Shown here in pieces: positions 44,161 to 52,508 of a stretch of 64,000 nt of DNA. Location: the NCBI RefSeq assembly GCF_009725165.1, contig NZ_WNZW01000001.1, forward strand, positions 1,240,001 through 1,304,000. Reading direction: 5' to 3'. A model generated the notes under the pieces. It searched no databases. It was given only the letters and a program-made list of their open reading frames with translations, and had not been told where the DNA came from. Source of the stretch: Paenibacillus woosongensis. GTDB lineage: Bacteria; Bacillota; Bacilli; Paenibacillales; Paenibacillaceae. The number at the start of each line of letters is the position of its first letter. Within the stretch, counting starts at the first letter, position 1. The position numbers were made by a program, and so were the translations under genes.

Positions 44161-45103
44161 TGTAATTTCCTCCCGTCCATTTAAGGAATTCGTCTTCCAG
44201 CGATTCCCGGCTCTCTTCCATGCGGTACAGCCCGATCCGCTCCTCGCCCAGCGCCTGTACCATGCGAGGTATATAACATTCCCGAACGGTAACCGCGATT
44301 TCCTTGCTCTCCGGCGCTATTCCTGTGATAATAACTTCCTCCATCCGCTGCAGTCTTTCCTTAGCCCGCACGGCATCATCAACCCGCAGCTTCAGTTTGG
44401 CGTACTCTGTTTCACTTTGATGCTCTTCGAGGCTTCGCACCGTCACGAGCTCGCCTTGCTGGATGACAATGACCCGGCTGCACATCAGCTCCATCTCCGA
44501 CAGCAAATGGCTGGAGACCAGAATCGCGATCCCCTCATCCCGGGCGATTTGCTTCAAATAATCCCGCATTTCCCGAATGCCTGCCGGATCCAGGCCGTTC
44601 GTCGGCTCATCCAGGATAAGGATTGAAGGCCGGTGCAGCAGCGCCTGCGCAATTCCAAGCCGCTGGCGCATGCCGAGCGAGTATGCCTTTACCCTCTTAT
44701 GCAGCGCCTGCTCGAGCCCGACGAGCTTCGCCACTTCCATGATTCGTTCCTCTGTAATGCCCTCCGCCATCCGCTGATACTGCTTCAAATTATCATAGCC
44801 GCTCATATGCCGGTAGAACTCCGGATTCTCTATGATCCCGCCGATATGGGCAATCGCTTCGGTGAAATTCCGGCGAATGCTCTTATCCATGACAAAAATA
44901 TCGCCCTCGCTCATAGAAATTAACCCGACGATCATCCGAATCGTCGTCGTCTTGCCCGCTCCGTTAGGACCCAGCAGCCCGACGATTTCCCCTTTATGAA
45001 TATCGAAGGACAATCGGTTCACGAGCAGCTTGCCTCCGATTTTCTTGCTGACCTGGTTCACCGAAAGCACCGTAGGATATGTCTTTAGTTCGTGTATGCT
45101 CAT
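44153..45103 (-). CDS. ABC transporter ATP-binding protein, first pair (BcrA-like)
   Basis: 316 residues from the ATG at 45103 with a GGGAGTGGG box. Walker A GLLGPNGAGKTTTIRM, signature YSLGMRQRLGIAQALL, Walker B ILILDEPTNGLDPAG and H-loop LVSSHLLSEME are all intact. The C-terminal accessory domain (about 230-316) is typical of BcrA-like exporters. It is the first gene of the operon and is preceded by a promoter inside an 8-bp inverted repeat. Confidence 0.9.
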   Translation of the reverse strand: MSIHELKTYPTVLSVNQVSKKIGGKLLVNRLSFDIHKGEIVGLLGPNGAGKTTTIRMIVGLISMSEGDIFVMDKSIRRNFTEAIAHIGGIIENPEFYRHMSGYDNLKQYQRMAEGITEERIMEVAKLVGLEQALHKRVKAYSLGMRQRLGIAQALLHRPSILILDEPTNGLDPAGIREMRDYLKQIARDEGIAILVSSHLLSEMELMCSRVIVIQQGELVTVRSLEEHQSETEYAKLKLRVDDAVRAKERLQRMEEVIITGIAPESKEIAVTVRECYIPRMVQALGEERIGLYRMEESRESLEDEFLKWTGGNYIA

Positions 45104-45119
45104 AATCCCACTCCCTTGT

Positions 45120-45149
45120 ACTAGTGTTATAGTTGAATAGTACACTAGT
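45120..45149 (-). promoter_or_regulatory. Operator of the GntR/ABC operon
   Basis: ACTAGTGT (45120-45127) and ACACTAGT (45142-45149) are a perfect 8-bp inverted repeat with a 14-base spacer. On the minus strand it covers TATAAC (45126-45131), the likely -10 box, upstream of the ABC operon start. Arms AGTGT/ACACT resemble YtrA-family operators known from Bacillus. Confidence 0.7.
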
Positions 45150-45184
45150 GAATAATTACTGTAAAGCCCTTTTTAATTTTTCAC

Positions 45185-45209
45185 AAAAAAAATACGCCGG
45201 GGAGCGTAT
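45185..45209 (-). terminator. Terminator after the peptide exporter gene
   Basis: On the minus strand ATACGC and GCGTAT pair around TCCCCG and are followed by eight T residues. Confidence 0.85.
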
Positions 45210-45241
45210 CTCTCCAGCGCTAGACTGACAAGAACTGTTTA

Positions 45242-47110
45242 TTATCGAAATTCCCCGCTAAACTCCGCCTTTTCCTCCTGAACATACCACTTGGATTGAG
45301 CCTGAAACATCCTGTGATATTCTCCTTGCAATTGAATCAACTCATTATGGTTACCAGATTCAACAATTTTTCCTTCTTTCATAACAATAATTCGATCAGC
45401 ATTTCGGCAACTGCCTAGACGATGAGAAATAAAAATAGCTGTTTTTCCTTTAGATAGTGTCATGAACTGATCAAATATTGCAGCTTCAGCCAATGGATCT
45501 AGGGCAGCAGTAGGTTCATCCAAAATTACAATTGGAGCGTCACGAAAAAAAGCCCGGCTTATCGCCATCTTTTGCCATTGCCCTAAAGATAACTCCACTC
45601 CTCCTGAAAAATAGGGTCCTAATTGAGTATCGAAACCTAATTTTAAATCCTTAATGAAACCAAGCGCCCCTCCTTTTTCAGCCGCTCGAAATATCATCTC
45701 CTTATCCATCATTTTATCGACTCTCCCAACCCCAATATTTTCCTCCGCACTAAATTGGTATTGAACAAAATCTTGATACAAAACCGTGATATGATTTCGA
45801 AGCTCAGTTAAGTTTATTTGCCGGATATCAATATCATCGATTAATACTTCTCCCTCTGTCGCTGGATATAATCCAAGCAAACATTTTATTAACGTCGTTT
45901 TGCCACTGCCATTCTCACCGACAATTGCTATTTTCTCTCCTTGATTGATATGAAAGCTAACATTTTCTAATGCCTTTACATTCTGTTTAGGATACTTAAA
46001 TGATAGGTTCCTGACTTGAATACCCTTAAATATTTTATTTGGAAAAGAAAACACTCTCCCAGCATGATCCTCCTCTGGTAGTTCCAAAAACGTGAACAAG
46101 GGGTTGGAGAATAAAGAATCTTCGTAAATGGCTCCCATTCTGAAGGCGATATCTTCCAATCCCCGTTGTACAGTGGTTAGTGTCTGGGTCATTGCTACAT
46201 ATGCTCCCATAGTTAACTTCCCTATAGCTCCTAACCAAATAAGTAAAATCATTACTGTTCCTGTTACTAATATTCCAAATGCATCTACAACAAAAACAGA
46301 TACCGATGTTTTCTTTTCCAAATATAATTTTTCATATCCATTTTTCCAAAATAATTTACTCCATCTGTCTATAAAATATTTAGATAGATTAAAACTTCGC
46401 AATTCCTTCGCTGTTAACCTAGAACTCAACAAATCTAGTAAATATCCCGTTTTTCTTTCGACGGGAGTCTGCTCTAACATTTGCCGATATCTTAAATTCC
46501 CCATTGTAATATTCACAATTAGAGAAGGAATAATCAATAACAATACTCCTAATGCAAGCCCCCAATGAACAGCAGCCATTAAAATTAACATACTAAATAA
46601 CATGACCGTATTCTGTAAAATAGAAAATACATTATCAATAAGATTAATCACTCTAACAGAATTCCCTGAAATTCGATAAAAATGATCGTAGTAATCTGAA
46701 CTCTCCATATGAATTAGCGGTATTTTAGATGATTTTTCAGCTATTAGTTGATCAAAATGATATTGGGTTTTAATTCTTAATTTGGATAGAACGTATCGAT
46801 CACATGCTTTAATTCCGGCAGAAGCCATAAATACTAACAACTGTAACCATAATGTGCTAAGAGGATTTAATATATAAGGAGATCCTTTTTCTAGCAGCAA
46901 AGTAATTTGGTTTACCAACTGAAGAGTTAACCATGTCTGCAATACCGGAATAAGAGCCTGAGAGATCCTTAACAAGAGGGTTGTACAGAGTAAGAATGGA
47001 TCGATGGACCAAACAATGAGAAGCATTTTTTTTATGTATTGCACTGTTAACTTATATTTTCTGATTTTATCAGTACCCGTACTTTGTAACTCCTTATCGT
47101 TTAGCATCAT
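45242..47110 (-). CDS. ABC exporter, permease fused to ATPase, no peptidase domain
   Basis: 622 residues. The membrane domain (about 25-330) has about six hydrophobic helices. The ATPase domain has IVGENGSGKTTLIKCLLG (near 400), VELSLGQWQKMAISRAF (signature), PIVILDEPTAALDP (Walker B) and FISHRLGSC (H-loop). It resembles half-size exporters found beside lantibiotic and other small-peptide genes. There is no C39 peptidase domain at the N terminus, so the cargo would not be cut by this protein. The nearest candidate cargo is the 51-residue peptide just upstream. Confidence 0.88.
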   Translation of the reverse strand: MMLNDKELQSTGTDKIRKYKLTVQYIKKMLLIVWSIDPFLLCTTLLLRISQALIPVLQTWLTLQLVNQITLLLEKGSPYILNPLSTLWLQLLVFMASAGIKACDRYVLSKLRIKTQYHFDQLIAEKSSKIPLIHMESSDYYDHFYRISGNSVRVINLIDNVFSILQNTVMLFSMLILMAAVHWGLALGVLLLIIPSLIVNITMGNLRYRQMLEQTPVERKTGYLLDLLSSRLTAKELRSFNLSKYFIDRWSKLFWKNGYEKLYLEKKTSVSVFVVDAFGILVTGTVMILLIWLGAIGKLTMGAYVAMTQTLTTVQRGLEDIAFRMGAIYEDSLFSNPLFTFLELPEEDHAGRVFSFPNKIFKGIQVRNLSFKYPKQNVKALENVSFHINQGEKIAIVGENGSGKTTLIKCLLGLYPATEGEVLIDDIDIRQINLTELRNHITVLYQDFVQYQFSAEENIGVGRVDKMMDKEMIFRAAEKGGALGFIKDLKLGFDTQLGPYFSGGVELSLGQWQKMAISRAFFRDAPIVILDEPTAALDPLAEAAIFDQFMTLSKGKTAIFISHRLGSCRNADRIIVMKEGKIVESGNHNELIQLQGEYHRMFQAQSKWYVQEEKAEFSGEFR

Positions 47111-47144
47111 GAATTAGCCTCTTTCAAATCATAAATTTATAAGG

Positions 47145-47173
47145 CTAAGGATACACATAATGTGTATCCTTAG
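47145..47173 (-). other. 13-bp perfect stem-loop between peptide and exporter genes
   Basis: CTAAGGATACACA and TGTGTATCCTTAG pair without a mismatch around TAA. It begins 13 bases after the peptide stop codon. There is no T tract after it on the minus strand, so it is more likely an mRNA-stabilising or processing hairpin than a simple terminator. That would favour more peptide than exporter. Confidence 0.7.
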
Positions 47174-47185
47174 TTACAAAGAAAA

Positions 47186-47341
47186 TTAGCATTCACATAC
47201 ATACCACGTTCTGGATGTCGTATCGATAATTTGATTATTCGAATTATAAATACGACAGTATTCATTGTATTCTCTGATTTTAATACCGTAAGGACTACAG
47301 ATACTTGAAGTACAAGTTGAAGCAGTATTACAATATGTCAT
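47186..47341 (-). CDS. Six-cysteine small peptide, candidate exported peptide or bacteriocin precursor
   Basis: A 51-residue ORF with a near-perfect AAGGAGGTGATAGCTA box before the ATG. It begins MTYCNTASTCTSSICSPYGI and ends RTWYVCEC. Cysteines are at residues 4, 10, 15, 29, 49 and 51, an even number that could give three disulfides. There is no hydrophobic signal peptide and no double-Gly leader. It sits between a membrane redoxin and an ABC exporter. It could be a leaderless exported toxin, a signal, or an RiPP core, but no modifying enzyme such as a radical-SAM or lanthionine synthase gene is nearby. I know no family matching it. Confidence 0.7.
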   Translation of the reverse strand: MTYCNTASTCTSSICSPYGIKIREYNEYCRIYNSNNQIIDTTSRTWYVCEC

Positions 47342-47376
47342 TAGCTATCACCTCCTTTCTATATTTTTAATAAATT

Positions 47377-48006
47377 CTAGGATGCTTCACGAACCTGTGC
47401 GCCGATTTTAAGAAGTATATCCAGGTCTCTCAATCCATCATTAATGACCCCCTTAGACATAACAATACCTTCAGGAGAAATATAGTAAGCAAAGGGAAAT
47501 TTCCGTGTTCTTGTAATCGTTAAATCTGCTTCAGTCAAGTGATAAATTGGATGTTTGATTTGAAGAATTTTTGCTTTTTGAATAACTTCTTCAGGTGTAG
47601 GCGATTCCATAAATATTGTTAGATCATAGTATGGGTGGCGCTCAGAAAACAATTTTAGACCCTGGTAAACACTCTCACATATTTTGCAATTAACTGACAG
47701 ATAAACTATGATTAGTCCCCTGCTATTTCGTTCAGTCAAATTAATCATTTTACCGGAAACCTCTGTAAATTGAAGTACAGGAAATAACTCCCCCTGTTCT
47801 AATCCATAATCACTTAAAGGCAGAAATAGATCATTAATAACTGGATGCATGTTTGTGTTTGTGTTCGTGTTCATGTTAGTATTATTCACACTCATCGTTA
47901 TGCTTTGTACTTTTTTATACAAGAAGACAATGGCAAAAAGAATACAAATAATACATGTCCACATCGTAAATATTGCAATCACAAGGAAGTTCTCCAATAA
48001 ATTCAC
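47377..48006 (-). CDS. Membrane-anchored thioredoxin-like protein with CxxC (MauD-like)
   Basis: 209 residues starting at GTG (48006) after AAGGGG. A membrane helix (about 8-30) is followed by an Asn/Thr/Met repeat linker, then a redoxin domain with VYLSVNCKICESVYQGLK, the CxxC (Cys 107, 110) of thiol-disulfide oxidoreductases. The segment FPFAYYISPEGIV carries the cis-Pro position. It would face outward and could oxidise or shuffle disulfides. It pairs with the MauE-like gene upstream, four bases apart, as in MauD/MauE. Confidence 0.75.
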   Translation of the reverse strand: MNLLENFLVIAIFTMWTCIICILFAIVFLYKKVQSITMSVNNTNMNTNTNTNMHPVINDLFLPLSDYGLEQGELFPVLQFTEVSGKMINLTERNSRGLIIVYLSVNCKICESVYQGLKLFSERHPYYDLTIFMESPTPEEVIQKAKILQIKHPIYHLTEADLTITRTRKFPFAYYISPEGIVMSKGVINDGLRDLDILLKIGAQVREAS

Positions 48007-48009
48007 CCC

Positions 48010-48531
48010 TTACCCCTTATTTAAGATAACGCTTTCAAACAACTTTATAGTAATATTTATTAAACTGTACAACGTAAGTATTGAAATCGAAACATACAAT
48101 GAACCTAAAATATCCTTCAATGGATAGTTCCATATATTTAATGTAGTACTAGATAAAAGCAGTACTGCCCCGCATAAGGCAAGAGCACAAACTTTTAATA
48201 TCGTTCCCCAACCTAATGATTCACTTGTTACCCCGCCGAAACAATTGCAATCAATTAATTTATGTAAACTCATAGCTCTAACTGCAGCCCACAAAAATGA
48301 CAGTAATAATATGACTAATAATATCAGGGCAAATATCAATAACTCTTTAAACAGAATGCTTATGCCAATAATTAGTTCAATAATGATAACTGTCATCGCT
48401 CCCAATTGTTTGACCATATTTATTGGCTCTAACTGATCTATGGTTTTCTGAAATGAGGTTAAGTTAAAAATTTTTGTAATAGAAGAAACAAACAATAACA
48501 ACGAAATAAAAACTTGAAAATAAATAATCAT
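48010..48531 (-). CDS. MauE/DoxX-family membrane protein
   Basis: 173 residues with four hydrophobic helices (about 4-20, 45-65, 66-85, 107-127, with a weaker one near 140-160). The signature DCNCFGG with Cys 95 and 97 matches the C-x-CFG motif of MauE-like proteins. MauE works with MauD to form disulfides in methylamine dehydrogenase, and similar proteins sit near small Cys-rich proteins elsewhere. Its role here, as electron acceptor for the redoxin, is inferred. It is the first gene of the operon, just after an extended -10 promoter. Confidence 0.72.
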   Translation of the reverse strand: MIIYFQVFISLLLFVSSITKIFNLTSFQKTIDQLEPINMVKQLGAMTVIIIELIIGISILFKELLIFALILLVILLLSFLWAAVRAMSLHKLIDCNCFGGVTSESLGWGTILKVCALALCGAVLLLSSTTLNIWNYPLKDILGSLYVSISILTLYSLINITIKLFESVILNKG

Positions 48532-48595
48532 ATCCCCATTAACCTCCTCCTCTATCTAGTTGTTTCAAATGTCTAAATTCTATATTTTAAGCCAA

Positions 48596-48604
48596 ATTAT
48601 AGCA
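48596..48604 (-). promoter_or_regulatory. Extended -10 promoter of the peptide cassette
   Basis: On the minus strand TGCTATAAT is a TGn-extended, perfect -10 box 65 bases before the MauE-like ATG. No good -35 hexamer is found at 16-18 bases, which is usual for extended -10 promoters. Confidence 0.55.
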
Positions 48605-48670
48605 TGATTACATATTTTCCATATATGCTTTATTCTTCCGATTCTTTGTTGAAAATCTTCGGATGTATCT

Positions 48671-48698
48671 AAAAAAGACTGCCCATATCAGGCAGCCT
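48671..48698 (-). terminator. Terminator after the response regulator gene
   Basis: On the minus strand CTGCC and GGCAG pair around TGATATG, followed by TCTTTTTT. It overlaps the end of the response regulator gene. Confidence 0.8.
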
Positions 48699-49530
48699 AG
48701 GATTTGATTTTCACTTGATCGCGATATTGCTTCGGGGTCATGTTTTCAAACCTTTTGAACATGCGGATAAAATAGCTCGTCGTTTGCAGGCCGATCTGCT
48801 CCGAAATGGCGTCCAGGCTCAGGCTGGAGCCTTCCAGCAGCTCCTTGGCCTTCTTCATGCGAAGCCGGGTGACATAATCGATGAAGGTGACACCGGCTTC
48901 CTCCTTGAATAGCACGCTGAAATAACTTGGATTCAGATGGACCTGCTGAGCCACTTCCTTAATCGTAAGTACGTCGGAAATATGCTCATCGATGTATTGA
49001 ACCGCTTTGATCACATACTCGTTGCTCGTATGCAGACTAAGCGGGTCTTGACTCTGGCTCGTCTGGCCTTGCCGTCCATTTGCCGCACCCGCTTCATTTA
49101 GCTCAAGCTCGCTGAAATGCTGCTGCAGGCGCGCCCTTCGCTCTTTCGCCAGGCGGGCCTTGTTTAGCGCCTTCTCGGCCATCTTGATGAGCTCGGATTG
49201 CTGCACCGGCTTCAGCAGGTAATCGATCGCTCCCAGCCGCAGGCCCTGCTGGGCGTATTCGAATTCCGCGAACCCGGTGAGCAGTACGGCTGCGATCTCG
49301 TTTTTCTCCCTTCGCAGCGCCTCCAGCAGTTCAATACCGGTCATAAGGGGCATGCGAATATCGGTGATGAGCAGATCGTATTCCCGCTCCCGGAGCATGT
49401 TCAGCGCCTGCTGCCCGTTCTCCGCTGCGGCGATGTCGATCTTGCCGTCTCCCCATTGCTGCAGTGTGTAGGACACACCCATTCTCGTGTTGTATTCGTC
49501 ATCAACGACTAGGATCGCCGGTATGCTCAT
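48697..49530 (-). CDS. AraC-type response regulator
   Basis: 277 residues. The receiver domain spans 1-120 with DD at 10-11, phospho-acceptor Asp 57 in DLLITDIRMP and a Lys in DYLLKPVQQ. The C-terminal AraC HTH domain (about 170-275) has two helix-turn-helices (TIKEVAQQVHLNPSYFSVLF and DAISEQIGLQTTSYFIRMF). It is shorter than full YesN proteins because the linker is reduced. It overlaps the histidine kinase gene upstream by 29 bases. The pair probably controls the nearby sugar genes. Confidence 0.93.
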   Translation of the reverse strand: MSIPAILVVDDEYNTRMGVSYTLQQWGDGKIDIAAAENGQQALNMLREREYDLLITDIRMPLMTGIELLEALRREKNEIAAVLLTGFAEFEYAQQGLRLGAIDYLLKPVQQSELIKMAEKALNKARLAKERRARLQQHFSELELNEAGAANGRQGQTSQSQDPLSLHTSNEYVIKAVQYIDEHISDVLTIKEVAQQVHLNPSYFSVLFKEEAGVTFIDYVTRLRMKKAKELLEGSSLSLDAISEQIGLQTTSYFIRMFKRFENMTPKQYRDQVKIKS

Positions 49531-51283
49531 CTCGATCCACCTCCTCCTGAGCCTGCTCGGCAGGAATCCTCACCTCAACAACGGTGCCTCCATTTTGCCG
49601 GCTTTCGATGCGAATACCGTAATCGGGGCCGTAATGGAACTGGATCAGCTTGCTGACATTGAACATGCCAATGCCTTTGCCGCTGGACATAAACGCCACA
49701 TTCATATCGTTCTGCAGCCTTTCCCGAACGTCCGCCAGCTCGGCTTCACGCATGCCGACACCGTTATCGGCGATGAGGAACGAGACAATCCCGTCCCGCT
49801 CGCTTACCGTGAGCTCAATGATTCCTCCGCTTTCCAGCGGTTCAATGCCATGAACAATCGCATTCTCAATCAGCGGCTGAATCGTCAGCTTCGGAATTTT
49901 CAGCCCATGCACGGCCGGGTCGTCATGAATGTGGACCTGCAGCCGTTCATGCCAGCGCATCTTCATTATATAGACGTAGCGCCTGACCTGCTCCAGCTCC
50001 TCGGCTACAGTAACGAAGCCGTCCTCCCCGCTCGATTGAATACTGTAGCGGAACATATCGGCAAGCCGGATGACCATTTGGGCCAACTCGTCATCCCCTT
50101 TGCGGATATGGGCCCAGTATAGCGAATCCAGCGTATTGAACAGGAAATGCGGGTGAATTTGCGAATGCAGCGCTCTGATTTCGCTTTTGCTTTTGATCAG
50201 CTCTTTTTCATAAACCGACTTGATTAAATGGTTGATCTCCCGAACCATTTGATTATATTTCACGTTCAGCAGATTAACCTCACGATTGAAGTACGTTTCC
50301 GGATTCTCCTGCGGGTTCCCGCCTTTGCCCTTTTGCATCACCCTCGTCAGCCTTTTGATTGGCGACGTAATCAATAAAGACAGGTAATAGGAAAGGACCG
50401 CGAATACGACGATGCTAAGAACGCTGGCCCAGATGAGCACATCCTGCAGAAAATGGATTTCCTCCGTCAGAGCCGTCTTCAGAACCATAATCTCCAGCTG
50501 CCAGTCGGTCGTTTTGATCTTCCGCTGCACAGTGACATACTCCGCCCTGTTGATCGCATCCTCCTCCGGGGAATCGGATGAAGCCACAGCGCCTTCAGTT
50601 CCCGCCAGCGATATCTCGTTGCCATCGGCATCGAGCAGCCGCATGATGCTTCCCCTCGCTTTTGCGACATCCCTGCTGATGAAATCAACGAGGGAGGGCT
50701 TGATGCGAATGACCAAATATCCCCCGTTCTGGTAGTCCAGCTTCTCTACCTTGACCCGCCGGACCGCCAGCAGATCCTCCGGATTCTGGGGATCGCGGCC
50801 AATCCAGATCATCGCGCCAACCTGGTGAGCTTCATTCGCCTCCCGTACGTATCGTTCACCGACCCGGGCGGCAATATTCTGCTCGACAATCGGGTAAAGG
50901 CTGTTCTCCTCAGAGAACAGCTCGATTTCCCGGATCGTCTCCGAATATGCCGTTTTATCGATCAGAATCTTCCGCAGCTGCATTTTTTCGTCATAGGTTG
51001 TGGTTTCGCCCCGCAGTTCATCGGCAAGCTGATCCTGAACCCGCTCATCCATCGCAAGCTGCAGAGTCAGGACATTGATTTCGCTCAGCAGCGATTCCAA
51101 CCGTCCGCTGGCCTGCTCCGCAATCTCGTCAATATAGCGGGAGGCGTTCTCCTTCTGCACCTTCGACAGCAAATAATAGAGGCTGCTGACCGTTAGCGAC
51201 AACACGATAATCATCATGACGATGAATCCGACGAAAATCTGGCCTCTCGTCTTGTCCAAACCCATCTTGCTCAGCAGCCTCAT
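49502..51283 (-). CDS. YesM-family sensor histidine kinase
   Basis: 593 residues. Two membrane helices (about 15-38 and 285-308) flank an outward sensor domain; a HAMP-like region follows. The phospho-acceptor is in HSQIHPHFLFNTLDSLYWA (near 377). LTIQPLIENAIVHGIEP is the N box, and SFLIADNGVGM the G1-like box, of the ATPase domain. This is the LytS/YesM class. The sensor domain has no family name that I can assign. It is paired with the downstream response regulator. Confidence 0.93.
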   Translation of the reverse strand: MRLLSKMGLDKTRGQIFVGFIVMMIIVLSLTVSSLYYLLSKVQKENASRYIDEIAEQASGRLESLLSEINVLTLQLAMDERVQDQLADELRGETTTYDEKMQLRKILIDKTAYSETIREIELFSEENSLYPIVEQNIAARVGERYVREANEAHQVGAMIWIGRDPQNPEDLLAVRRVKVEKLDYQNGGYLVIRIKPSLVDFISRDVAKARGSIMRLLDADGNEISLAGTEGAVASSDSPEEDAINRAEYVTVQRKIKTTDWQLEIMVLKTALTEEIHFLQDVLIWASVLSIVVFAVLSYYLSLLITSPIKRLTRVMQKGKGGNPQENPETYFNREVNLLNVKYNQMVREINHLIKSVYEKELIKSKSEIRALHSQIHPHFLFNTLDSLYWAHIRKGDDELAQMVIRLADMFRYSIQSSGEDGFVTVAEELEQVRRYVYIMKMRWHERLQVHIHDDPAVHGLKIPKLTIQPLIENAIVHGIEPLESGGIIELTVSERDGIVSFLIADNGVGMREAELADVRERLQNDMNVAFMSSGKGIGMFNVSKLIQFHYGPDYGIRIESRQNGGTVVEVRIPAEQAQEEVDRDEHTGDPSR

Positions 51284-51338
51284 ATTTATTGCCTCCTGAC
51301 TGGTCTAAGGGGTATAGCGAAGCGGGCAGCCTGCCCGC

Positions 51339-52400
51339 TTACAGCTTCGGATAAATCATAACCTTGATGCTCGTTTCCTTCTCGGTGCGCGCGACTTCGA
51401 CCGCTTCTTTAATATCCTTAAGCGCATATTTATGCGTAATGACCTGTTCGATATCAATTTCGGATTTGCTTAGTGCCTGGATAGCTGACGGATACGTGTT
51501 CGCGTAACGGAACAATCCGTATACATCGATCTCACCGTCGATGATCGTGTTAATATCGACCGGGATTTCCGACGCTGCCGGCATGCCGACCAGCACAACA
51601 CGCCCGCCGCGGTTGACGGCACCGAAGGCATCCGCGATGGCCCGCGCGTTACCGGATGATTCCACGACGACCGTCACACCTTGTCCGCCGGTCAGCTCTG
51701 CGAGCCGCTCCTTCAAATTTTCCTTCGAAGGATCGATGACCGCGGTAACGCCCATTTTCAGCGCGAGCTCCTGCCGGAACGGAACGACGTCCGTCGCGTA
51801 AATTTCCGTGACGCCGTAAATTTTCGCAGCCTGGATCGCCAGGAGTCCGATCGGGCCGAGCCCTGTCACAAGCATCCGATCCGCCGGACTGACCTTGCCG
51901 CGAATCATCGCGTGCATGCCCACGGACAGCGGCTCCAACAAAGCCCCCTGCTCGAAACTCATCTCGTCCGGCAGCCGGAATAGGAAGTCGCTGCGCACGG
52001 CAACGTATTCCGCCCAGGCTCCATCCACCGGAGGAGTAGCCATGAAGACGACGTCCGGGCATAAATTATAGCGCCCTGATTTGCAGTATTCGCAGCGCCC
52101 GCAAGCCACTCCCGGCTCTACGGCGACCCGGTCGCCGACGGAGACGTTCGCGACCTTTGCTCCGATCTGCACCACTTCCCCGGCCAGCTCATGGCCGAGA
52201 ATGATCGGCTTCTCTACGACATAACGGCCGATCCGCCCATGCTCGTAATAATGGACATCGGAGCCGCATACCCCGATACAGTACACTTTCACCAAGGCCT
52301 CATCCTCTTTAATGCTTGGAACCGGCACCTGTTTGATTTCGATATCCATCGGTTTGTTCAGTACAGCAGCATCCATTACATTCGGTATATTGTTCGACAT
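51339..52400 (-). CDS. Zinc-dependent polyol/xylitol-type dehydrogenase
   Basis: 353 residues of the MDR family. Catalytic zinc ligands are in CGVCGSDVHYYEHG and in ILGHELAGEVV. The structural-zinc cysteines are in CGRCEYCKSGRYNLC. The Rossmann nucleotide site is VTGLGPIGLLAIQAAKI. It resembles sorbitol/xylitol dehydrogenases (GutB-like). Given the adjacent GH43 gene it may oxidise xylitol, or a related polyol, from xylan or arabinan breakdown. The substrate is inferred. Confidence 0.85.
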   Translation of the reverse strand: MSNNIPNVMDAAVLNKPMDIEIKQVPVPSIKEDEALVKVYCIGVCGSDVHYYEHGRIGRYVVEKPIILGHELAGEVVQIGAKVANVSVGDRVAVEPGVACGRCEYCKSGRYNLCPDVVFMATPPVDGAWAEYVAVRSDFLFRLPDEMSFEQGALLEPLSVGMHAMIRGKVSPADRMLVTGLGPIGLLAIQAAKIYGVTEIYATDVVPFRQELALKMGVTAVIDPSKENLKERLAELTGGQGVTVVVESSGNARAIADAFGAVNRGGRVVLVGMPAASEIPVDINTIIDGEIDVYGLFRYANTYPSAIQALSKSEIDIEQVITHKYALKDIKEAVEVARTEKETSIKVMIYPKL

Positions 52401-52508
52401 AGTCTGCTCTCCCTTAGCCTAAAAATTCTGCCTATCCGGCTCTCCAATATTAAATCCTGTTAGGACCTATTTCTCGTCTACCTTAGTTAACCAACCACAG
52501 TTTGACAG

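Larger units (their letters stand above)
45185..48604. other. AT-rich island: putative disulfide-peptide production and export cassette
   Basis: Four minus-strand genes are enclosed by a promoter at 48596-48604 and a terminator at 45185: MauE-like protein, redoxin, six-Cys peptide, ABC exporter. Base composition is visibly more AT-rich than both flanks, with many ATA and AAT codons, so it was probably acquired by transfer. There is no integrase or repeat at its edges that I can see. Confidence 0.6.
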
